Of a stretch of 46,509 nt of DNA, positions 40,544-46,509 are shown in pieces. The notes under the pieces were generated by a model. That model was not told the origin of the DNA, made no database searches, and saw only the letters and a list, made by a program, of their open reading frames with translations. Source of the DNA: an uncultured Selenomonas sp. (GTDB taxonomy: Bacteria > Bacillota > Negativicutes > Selenomonadales > Selenomonadaceae); the NCBI GenBank assembly GCA_938045435.1, contig CALIBA010000186.1:1-46509 (forward strand), in the 5' to 3' direction. Each line of letters starts with the position of its first letter. Positions within the stretch are counted from its first letter, which is position 1. Position numbers and translations under genes: made by a program.

Positions 40544-41458
40544 TCATCTGCCGCCCGCCCCGATGATTTCCTTCCAGATATACCCCTCCCGGACACCAGA
40601 GTCACTGTACGCGATGTCTTCGGCGGCAAAAGTCTCAGCGAGGACGCTCATGATGAGCATACCGGGGATGATATTGTGGAGGCGATCCGGGGCACTGCGC
40701 AGAAGAATGGCCGTGCGCTCCTCGTCAAGGGGGACACCGCCGCAAAACATCCGGATCATATCCGGCAGATGCGCCGCACGCAAAATATACGGCGCATCGC
40801 TCGGATAGAGAAGACCGTGCATCCGGCTCGCACTGCTGAGAATCCCGCCCATGCCGATCATATGCCGTGCGCGCAGTGCGCACACCGCAGGCACAGTCCC
40901 CAGTATGCGGCGCACCTCATCCCTGAGGACGGCACACTCGCCTGCCGTCGGAAGCAGCCCCGCCACGCGTCCGCTGCGCATGGCGAGCGAGCCGAGGGGC
41001 AGGCTCCATCTGCCCTGCATCTGGTGTGCGGCAAAGGAAACGATCTCCGTACTGCCGCCGCCAATATCCACGAGAATCCCGTCCGCATGCACGATGCTTT
41101 GCGTCGCACCGATAAAGTCGTAGGCAGCTTCCTCATCACCCGTGATGATCCGGATATGGACGCCCGTACGCCGCTGCACCTCTTGCAGGACGGCGCTGCT
41201 GTTCGCTGCCGTACGCAGTGCCGCCGTTGCAAAGGTATGAACACGGCTGATGTGAAGTGCCTCAATCAGATCCGTAAAGCCGCGCAAGATTTTGACCATT
41301 TTCTCGATGCCGTCACGGACGAGATGCCCCTTCTCCAAATAGCCTGCAAGCCCGACGGTATGCTTGCGCTTCATGAGGAGGTCAAACGTCCTGCCCTCGA
41401 TCTGGTAGATCGCCATGCGGATGGTGTTCGACCCAATGTCGATGATGGCATGCAGCAT
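40544..41458 (-). CDS. Ppx/GppA-family phosphatase
   Basis: A 304-residue member of the exopolyphosphatase / guanosine pentaphosphate phosphatase family with the actin-like ATPase fold. The phosphate-1 motif IIDIGSNTIRMAIYQI is at residues 5-20, and phosphate-2 LVDIGGGSTEIVSF near 138. ATAALRTAANSSAVL lies between. It ends after the core domain, so it is the short form without the HD extension of E. coli Ppx. Short forms may act on polyphosphate or ppGpp precursors; the substrate is not resolved. ATG 41458 lies 4 nt after the upstream stop, so it is coupled to the threonine-synthase-like gene. Confidence 0.92.
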   Translation of the reverse strand: MLHAIIDIGSNTIRMAIYQIEGRTFDLLMKRKHTVGLAGYLEKGHLVRDGIEKMVKILRGFTDLIEALHISRVHTFATAALRTAANSSAVLQEVQRRTGVHIRIITGDEEAAYDFIGATQSIVHADGILVDIGGGSTEIVSFAAHQMQGRWSLPLGSLAMRSGRVAGLLPTAGECAVLRDEVRRILGTVPAVCALRARHMIGMGGILSSASRMHGLLYPSDAPYILRAAHLPDMIRMFCGGVPLDEERTAILLRSAPDRLHNIIPGMLIMSVLAETFAAEDIAYSDSGVREGYIWKEIIGAGGR

Positions 41459-41462
41459 GATG

Positions 41463-42464
41463 CTACCGCTTCAGCCCGCTGCCGGGCACGGGGAGGATGA
41501 CGCGGTAATTGTCCGGCATCCCATCTGCAAAGAAACTGCGCGCCCCCGCAAGTGCTGCTGCCGCTGTCAGCTCTGCATAGAGCCCACGTCTGTTGAGCTG
41601 CTTTGCCGCCTTAAGGATCTCGCTGTCCTCGACGGCAATCGCATCGCCCCTGCTCCTTTGCAGCACCGTGCACAGTTCATCCAAGCGCGGCGGCGCACTG
41701 ACACGAATGGACTCTGCGATGGTGTTTTTGCGCGGTGTCTCAGGCAGGTAGTGGAACGCCTCCACGACGGGCGCACATTTTGTACTCTGCACGGCAACGA
41801 AATGCGGCAGCCGTCCGAGTTTTGCAAAGCCATGATACAGCCCCAGAAGGAGAGAACCGTTGCCGACGGGAACAAAAATATATTCGGGCACCGCACCGCC
41901 GAGCTGCTCATAGATCTCATGTGCCATCCCGCCCACGCCGTCGGCAAAGAGCGGATTGTAGACATGGGAGGCATAGTAATCACTGCCCAGCTCCGCACGC
42001 GCCACGCTGCCCGCGTTCATCCGTCCGTTCGGCACACGCACGACATCAGCGCCATACGCAGTGATCTGCTTAACCCGCTCTGCGGATATGTCATCCGGCA
42101 CATAGACCCGGCACGCGATGCCCGCAGCCGCTGCATAGGCGGCAACGGCGGCGCCGGCATTGCCCGAGGAGTCGATCACAACGCGCTCTATCCCAAGATA
42201 GGAAAGCTCTCCAATGAGACGCTTCGCCCCACGGTCCTTAAAGGAGCCGGTCGGCTGACGATCCTCCATTTTAAGATAAAAGCGCAGTCCGTCAATCGAC
42301 AGCGGCAAAAGCGGTGTCATCGTCTCCCCGAGCGTTATCGCCATGTGGGGACTATCTTCGTCCATCTCCGTTTGGTACAGGTGAAAAAGACCGCCGCATC
42401 CACACGCATAGGAATGCGTTGCGACGGGGTATTCCTTTTTGCATCGCTCACAGTAGAAGTGCAT
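41463..42464 (-). CDS. thrC: Threonine-synthase-like PLP enzyme
   Basis: A 333-residue fold-type II PLP enzyme. The N-terminus has a Cys4 cluster (CERCKKEYP and YACGCGG), which may bind zinc, then a short linker. The PLP lysine is in PTGSFKDRGAKRL near residue 80, SSGNAGAAVAAYAAAAG binds the phosphate region near 105, and VPVGNGSLLLGLYHG near 204 contacts the cofactor phosphate. The C-terminal ILPVPGSGLK matches the class. Threonine synthase makes threonine from O-phosphohomoserine. The protein is shorter than many ThrC, so a related lyase (cysteate or diaminopropionate type) is possible. GGAGGAGG precedes ATG 42464. Confidence 0.8.
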   Translation of the reverse strand: MHFYCERCKKEYPVATHSYACGCGGLFHLYQTEMDEDSPHMAITLGETMTPLLPLSIDGLRFYLKMEDRQPTGSFKDRGAKRLIGELSYLGIERVVIDSSGNAGAAVAAYAAAAGIACRVYVPDDISAERVKQITAYGADVVRVPNGRMNAGSVARAELGSDYYASHVYNPLFADGVGGMAHEIYEQLGGAVPEYIFVPVGNGSLLLGLYHGFAKLGRLPHFVAVQSTKCAPVVEAFHYLPETPRKNTIAESIRVSAPPRLDELCTVLQRSRGDAIAVEDSEILKAAKQLNRRGLYAELTAAAALAGARSFFADGMPDNYRVILPVPGSGLKR

Positions 42465-42524
42465 GATGGATCCTCCTCCTGAACGTATGAAGCTGCGGCT
42501 CTTTGACATATATGTGAATGTTGC

Positions 42525-44384
42525 TTACTGCGCAGCGCCGCCCGCATCCGCCGCGTCCGCTGCATACACGGGCGGCGCAACGTCCTCTGTGAGGCTGTGC
42601 GTGCCGAGCATCGTCGTTAGCGTCTCGCGCGTAAAGCCATAGGTGGGGCTTGAAAAATCCTGCCGAGGGTCGTAGCGGTTCGAGGGCGCTCCAAGCAGCC
42701 CACAAACCGTGTCGTACATCATATCATTGGTAAAATACGTCTCCCTGTGCGCGGCGAGCATCTCCGTGCGGCGCGGCATCGCGGCGCGGTATGCCGGAGA
42801 GAGATAGATAAAAAATGGAATGCGCACCATATCAAAACGGAATACATCTGGATTGTGCGAGATCTTGAGATTTTCTCCGTGGTCGGAGAAATAGACCATC
42901 GCTCTTAGATTGAGATTCTTCTCTGCATAGTTAAATATCTCAGAGAGGATATGGTCGGTGTAGAGAATGCTGTTCGCGTAGGACGGCGCACTCGTCATTG
43001 TCGAATCCCCCTCCGCCGAGGCGAACTTCGCCCACGCATCGGGATAGCGGTTGTTATAGTAGATGTGGCTGCCCATCAGATGCAGCACGATGAAGTTGTT
43101 GGCATTCGGATCAATGCGCGTCAGATACGGCAGCAGACTCTCATCATACTTCGTCGTAAAGGTATAGGAGTCGTCCGTCCACTCTGCCATATCTGCCGTC
43201 TTTGCAACCATTGTAATCGCACTGTCAAACTGTCCGTAGCGCCCCTGATTGCTGAACCAATACGTCTTGTAGCCGATTTTCCGCGCCACATCGATGATGG
43301 AGGCCGACTCGAAAAACTCCTTGTCGTTATACTGGCTCTTTTCTGTGAGCGCACGCTCTAAAACCGGCACCGTCTGTGTCCACGCTGCATACGTATTCTG
43401 ATAGATGAAGAATCCCTCGCGTGCTGCCATGTATTCTAGCCACGGCGTATTCTCGTAGGGAAACGCCGGCGTATAGAAGTGCATATAATCACGCGAGGCA
43501 GACTCACCGATGACGAAAATCACCGTGCCCGGCGCACGCGTCGCAAGCGTATTCTCTGTATCAATGATGAGCGACGCATACCGCTCGTCTTGATTAAGAC
43601 TGTATGACTGCGTTTCCTCGACGTAGGTCGTCACGTCCTTATAAAGCCCTGCGATGGAGCACTCCGGGATAAGGACGATATGCACAGCCGCCGCTGCGAG
43701 GCTAACGAGTACGAGTGCGCCCATGCGCGATCCTTCTGCCGTCGGATGGATGCGCTGCGCGAGCACGAGAAAACTCCGATAGGTGCCATACACGAGCAGC
43801 AACAGCAAAAAGACAATCAGCGCTGCGGGCAAAATGCCCACCGTTGACTCGATGTAGTCCATCGCCTCGTGCCAGTTCGTCAGATAGAGCGCCATCAGCG
43901 ACGCCGGGCTGAGTGCATGCCAGACTGTCATATAGTAGGCAATCTGCGTGAGCGGGATGAGTGCCGTCAAAAAGGCAAGCACGGCGAGCAGCAGCGCCGT
44001 CAGCCGCCTGTGCCCGAGGTGAAAAAACACCCCGCCGAGCGCCGCGAGTACGATCATCTGCGACGTGCCGATCAGAAAATCATAATAAATCAGCGAGCGA
44101 AACCAGTCCTTTTCATAAGTCCATGCGTAGAGGAGCGGAAAGGTCACGCACCACAGCAGCCCCGGAACCATCGCCCCGAGCATCCCCCGCGAAAAAAGCG
44201 GTACCCCCGTTCCATATTGGAGTAGGACGAGCGCTGCAAGCACGGGGATGAGCGCCGGCAAAAAATACTCCGCGCCCATATTCTCACCCATATTGATATA
44301 AACAGCGGTCATCGTGAGAAAATACGCACCTGCCGCTGCCGCAAAACGGATCAGCTCATTGACCCGCTCGGTCGATAGATTCAT
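42525..44384 (-). CDS. Phosphoethanolamine transferase-like sulfatase-family membrane enzyme
   Basis: A 619-residue inner-membrane enzyme with five or more N-terminal helices (about residues 15-240) and a periplasmic alkaline-phosphatase-fold domain. Metal and nucleophile sites fit the EptA/CptA family: VIGESASRDYMHFY (Glu near residue 292), WTQTVPV with the candidate Thr nucleophile near 340, and the metal-binding YFSDHGEN near 500. The family moves phosphoethanolamine from phosphatidylethanolamine to lipid A or core sugars, changing surface charge and polymyxin resistance. The acceptor here is unknown. The C-terminal tail is Ala-rich. It starts 9 nt after the stop of the 3D-domain gene, and its weak GGAG lies in that gene's end. 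Confidence 0.87.
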   Translation of the reverse strand: MNLSTERVNELIRFAAAAGAYFLTMTAVYINMGENMGAEYFLPALIPVLAALVLLQYGTGVPLFSRGMLGAMVPGLLWCVTFPLLYAWTYEKDWFRSLIYYDFLIGTSQMIVLAALGGVFFHLGHRRLTALLLAVLAFLTALIPLTQIAYYMTVWHALSPASLMALYLTNWHEAMDYIESTVGILPAALIVFLLLLLVYGTYRSFLVLAQRIHPTAEGSRMGALVLVSLAAAAVHIVLIPECSIAGLYKDVTTYVEETQSYSLNQDERYASLIIDTENTLATRAPGTVIFVIGESASRDYMHFYTPAFPYENTPWLEYMAAREGFFIYQNTYAAWTQTVPVLERALTEKSQYNDKEFFESASIIDVARKIGYKTYWFSNQGRYGQFDSAITMVAKTADMAEWTDDSYTFTTKYDESLLPYLTRIDPNANNFIVLHLMGSHIYYNNRYPDAWAKFASAEGDSTMTSAPSYANSILYTDHILSEIFNYAEKNLNLRAMVYFSDHGENLKISHNPDVFRFDMVRIPFFIYLSPAYRAAMPRRTEMLAAHRETYFTNDMMYDTVCGLLGAPSNRYDPRQDFSSPTYGFTRETLTTMLGTHSLTEDVAPPVYAADAADAGGAAQ

Positions 44385-44393
44385 TCAGCTGCA

Positions 44394-45125
44394 CTACTCC
44401 ATAACAAAAATTTCAAGATCCTGCCGTCCAAAGGACAGCGCTTCCTCGTGGCTTTCAAATGCAATGTCAATCCGGTTGCCCCGAATCGCACCGCCGACGT
44501 CCTCTGCAATCGCCTCGCCATAGCCTGGGATAAAGACGCGTGTGCCGAGCGGGATGACCGCAGGATCCACCGCGATCACACCGCGGCGCAGGAGCGTCCC
44601 CATCGCCGTGCGGTTCGTATTCCCTGGGTCAAACGCGCTGTACGCCGTCGCCGACACATAAAGCGAGCGCCCCTGTCCGCGGCTCGCGAGCGGCGCATGC
44701 CCGCTCACGGGGAACGCATAGACCTCCTCCTCGATGCCAAGTGACGCGGGGTCATAGGGCACTCCGCCCGAGAGCACGAGATAGGTCGCTGCGCCGCAGA
44801 TGCCATCGACGACGAGCATATGTTCCTCTTGGCAGCGCTCAATCGCCGCGCGCGTCAGTGGTCCTGCGATGCCGTCCGCAGCCCCCTCCAAATACCCCGC
44901 CGCAATCAGCAGCTCCTGCACATGGCGCACCGGAGCACCGCGCGTTCCTTCTTCCACGCGCAGATATGCCGCCTCTGCGGGCGCATGTACGGCAATGGGC
45001 GCCATCGCGGCAAGCACCGCACCGATTGAAAGACTGCGCCGAAAATGCTGCCCTTGCCGCACATGACGCACGACCCACAGCAGCCCGCGTGCTGCCAAAA
45101 GAACCTTCCACATCCGTCTCATCAT
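44394..45125 (-). CDS. Peptidoglycan-binding 3D-domain protein (probable wall lytic enzyme)
   Basis: A 243-residue exported protein. The basic N-terminus and hydrophobic SLSIGAVLAAMAPIAV form a signal sequence or anchor. A PG_binding_1 domain follows (HVQELLIAAGYLEGAADGIAGPLT, about 65-125). The C-terminal 3D domain runs from SATAYSAFDPGN through IAVDPAVIPLGTRVFIPGY to DVGGAIRGNRIDIAF, with the three conserved Asp residues. 3D domains share the double-psi barrel of lytic transglycosylases such as MltA and occur in YocH/Rpf-like cell-wall hydrolases. ATG 45125 fits GGGAG at 8 nt; a GTG/ATG further upstream lacks a site. It is transcribed with the enzyme downstream. Confidence 0.9.
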   Translation of the reverse strand: MMRRMWKVLLAARGLLWVVRHVRQGQHFRRSLSIGAVLAAMAPIAVHAPAEAAYLRVEEGTRGAPVRHVQELLIAAGYLEGAADGIAGPLTRAAIERCQEEHMLVVDGICGAATYLVLSGGVPYDPASLGIEEEVYAFPVSGHAPLASRGQGRSLYVSATAYSAFDPGNTNRTAMGTLLRRGVIAVDPAVIPLGTRVFIPGYGEAIAEDVGGAIRGNRIDIAFESHEEALSFGRQDLEIFVME

Positions 45126-45195
45126 ATCCCGCGCTCCCTTCCTTACCAAACATCTCTCTTCTGCTGTTCATTTTACCATAAAGGCAGAAATACCG

Positions 45196-46026
45196 TCAAA
45201 CAGGTGCGATAGAAAGCTGTGGCACCGCAGGGATCAGCCCGTCCTCGGCCGCATACCGATAAAAGAGCCGCAGCCCCGCAAGCGTCTCCTCATCCAACTG
45301 CCACACAACCGCACTGCCGAGATACGCCAAAAGCTCTGCCCGCGTGAACCGTCCCTCTTTCAGCACCGCACCGATGGCATCCTCTTTCACATGCGCCCAT
45401 GCGTGAAAGGCACCCGCAATCCGCGCGTGCACATCCTGCAAGGTACGCGGATGCGCCGCGGCAAATCTGCGCGTCGTCGCCCAGACGCCAAAGACCATCC
45501 GCATGCCCGTAAGACTTTTCCATGCCTGCGCGAGATCGTAGACATGACAGCCCTTTGGCGGATGATGATAGAGCCAGAGCGCATCGTCCCCGATGATGAG
45601 CGCGGCGGCAGCCCCCGCCGGTACGGGGTCCTCAGGAGTGAGCGCACGCGTCTCGTAAATGGGTGCGGCGTGGTAGACACGGCGCAGGATGATCTTCAGC
45701 AGAGCATGAGATGTCGCGGATTTATCTGACAGCAGCACGCGCTGCGTGCCAATCTGCTCTGCAGGTACGCGGCTGACGAGAAGGACACTGCGCACATCGC
45801 CATCTGAGGCGATACAGGCAGACGGCATGAGGAGCAGCTCATCCGCATGTGCTGCATATGCAATCGACGAGACCCCCGACACATCCACCACCTGTGCCGT
45901 AAGTGCATCATTGAGCTGCGCAGGCGTCGCACGCAGGACGGTAATCCCCGCCGCTGCCCCATGCGCGAGAGCATAGGTCAGCGGCAGGACATTGAGAAAT
46001 GCAATATGACCGAGCCGCGGCATCAT
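45196..46026 (-). CDS. mqnA: Chorismate dehydratase MqnA (futalosine menaquinone pathway)
   Basis: A 276-residue MqnA/MqnD-type protein with a periplasmic-binding-protein fold. It begins RLGHIAFLNVLPLTYAL, matching the MqnA start (RVGxIxYLNxxPLxY). VVDVSGVSSIAYAAHADELLL and ALIIGDDALWLYHH follow in the usual order. MqnA converts chorismate to 3-enolpyruvylbenzoate, the first step of the futalosine route to menaquinone. Other route genes are not in the window. ATG 46026 has GGAGG 8 nt upstream; ATG 46023 is an alternative. A TATAAT at 46060-46055 (minus) may be its -10. It is probably the first gene of the minus-strand block ending at 40544. Confidence 0.87.
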   Translation of the reverse strand: MMPRLGHIAFLNVLPLTYALAHGAAAGITVLRATPAQLNDALTAQVVDVSGVSSIAYAAHADELLLMPSACIASDGDVRSVLLVSRVPAEQIGTQRVLLSDKSATSHALLKIILRRVYHAAPIYETRALTPEDPVPAGAAAALIIGDDALWLYHHPPKGCHVYDLAQAWKSLTGMRMVFGVWATTRRFAAAHPRTLQDVHARIAGAFHAWAHVKEDAIGAVLKEGRFTRAELLAYLGSAVVWQLDEETLAGLRLFYRYAAEDGLIPAVPQLSIAPV

Positions 46027-46137
46027 AGGAGATCCCTCCTCTCTTTCTTCCTCTATTATAATCATTCTCTAAAGAAAAATACAGTATGTTTTGAACTTTG
46101 CTGTCATCGCTGTTGTTGAATCCCATTTCCTGCGCAG

Positions 46138-46166
46138 TTGAAAATCTCCCCCCGCGCCATTATAAT
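46138..46166 (+). promoter_or_regulatory. Sigma70 promoter for the AICAR transformylase gene
   Basis: TTGAAA (46138-46143), a 17-nt C-rich spacer and a perfect TATAAT (46161-46166), 45 nt before the start codon. Confidence 0.75.
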
Positions 46167-46210
46167 AGGGTGGACAAAGGATTCAGGCAGGCAGAAAAGG
46201 AGTACGCAAA

Positions 46211-46509
46211 ATGACCGAACTCACCCTCAAATACGGCTGCAACCCGAACCAGACGCCCGCGCGCGTCTATGCGAAGGGAGGGCTTCCCTTCACCGTCCTC
46301 AACGGCAGACCGGGCTACATCAACCTGCTCGATGCACTGAACAGCTGGCAGCTCGTGCGCGAGTTAAAGGAGATGTCGAACCTGCCCGCAGCAGCCTCGT
46401 TTAAGCACGTCAGCCCCGCCGGTGCGGCACTGGGCCTGCCGCTCGGGGAGACGCTTGCGCATGTCTGCGGGGCTAAGGGACGCACCCTCTCCCCCGTTGC
46501 CGCTGCCTA
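46211..46509 (+). CDS. Stand-alone AICAR formyltransferase (PurH C-terminal domain type), cut by the window end
   Basis: The first 99 residues are visible. LKYGCNPNQTPARVYAKGG, LNGRPGYINLLDALNSWQLV and AASFKHVSPAGAALGLPL correspond to the start of the AICAR-transformylase domain of PurH. That domain formylates AICAR with 10-formyltetrahydrofolate late in purine synthesis. The protein starts directly at this domain, with no IMP-cyclohydrolase domain in front, as in the stand-alone forms of about 390 residues. AAAAGGAG lies 8 nt before ATG 46211 and a good promoter is at 46138-46166. The rest lies outside the window. Confidence 0.88.
   Translation, partial: MTELTLKYGCNPNQTPARVYAKGGLPFTVLNGRPGYINLLDALNSWQLVRELKEMSNLPAAASFKHVSPAGAALGLPLGETLAHVCGAKGRTLSPVAAA

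Noticed and set aside
1..46509. CRISPR array, tRNA, rRNA, integrase, prophage or transposase genes
   Set aside because: No regularly spaced repeats, cloverleaf sequences or recombinase/phage motifs were recognised by eye on either strand.

Overview
The window looks like a chromosomal segment of a diderm Firmicute of the class Negativicutes, most likely Selenomonas or a close relative. Four TonB-dependent outer-membrane receptors and a phosphoethanolamine-transferase-like enzyme indicate an outer membrane. The csaB/DUF5693 pair, strong GGAGG ribosome binding sites and many Firmicute-like proteins point to the Firmicute side. The taxonomic call is inference from gene content. The first ~700 bases are clearly richer in A+T than the rest and end abruptly where a GC-rich ABC permease begins. 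They may be foreign DNA or a chimeric assembly join.

Layout. 739-5106: an ABC-2 permease, a small unknown protein, an alpha/beta hydrolase whose nucleophile serine is alanine, a GNAT acetyltransferase, a flavin reductase and a flavodoxin. 5236-13323 (minus): a housekeeping and envelope block with csaB, a DUF5693 membrane protein, a DUF2993 protein, prfB and secA. 13507-14640: a remodelled stretch with two gene remnants joined back to back, a very small type I toxin-antitoxin-like locus, and one copy of a dispersed repeat whose other copy lies between prfB and secA. 14638-15930: an aldo/keto reductase and a DUF1653 gene, diverging from a promoter region rich in ATTCGCA repeats.

15987-26496 (minus) is a probable iron-complex, haem or corrinoid uptake operon: two paralogous receptors, a binding lipoprotein, a FecCD-type permease, an ATPase, a second binding lipoprotein and a fourth, different receptor. 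26763-27725 is a D-2-hydroxyacid dehydrogenase, the intact paralogue of the remnant at 13.5 kb. 27868-35465 (minus) is a second uptake system. A consensus promoter and a cobalamin riboswitch lead into a TonB receptor, followed by a family 5 (nickel/peptide-type) binding lipoprotein, two permeases and a fused double ATPase. This is the most system-like part of the window: a B12-sensing switch placed over an outer-membrane-to-cytoplasm import route, plausibly for cobalt, a cobalt chelate or a corrinoid.

35790-38698 holds a tandem pair of SLC13-type transporters whose central ~800 bp are identical. The second copy is followed by a MITE-like element touching its stop codon. 39191-40429 encodes a serine hydroxymethyltransferase homologue that has lost the PLP-binding lysine. 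After a perfect 52-nt palindromic terminator, a minus-strand block (40544-46026) carries a Ppx/GppA phosphatase, a threonine-synthase-like enzyme, a phosphoethanolamine-transferase-like enzyme, a 3D-domain peptidoglycan protein and MqnA. The window ends inside a stand-alone AICAR-transformylase gene on the plus strand.

No rRNA, tRNA, CRISPR array, integrase or transposase was seen.
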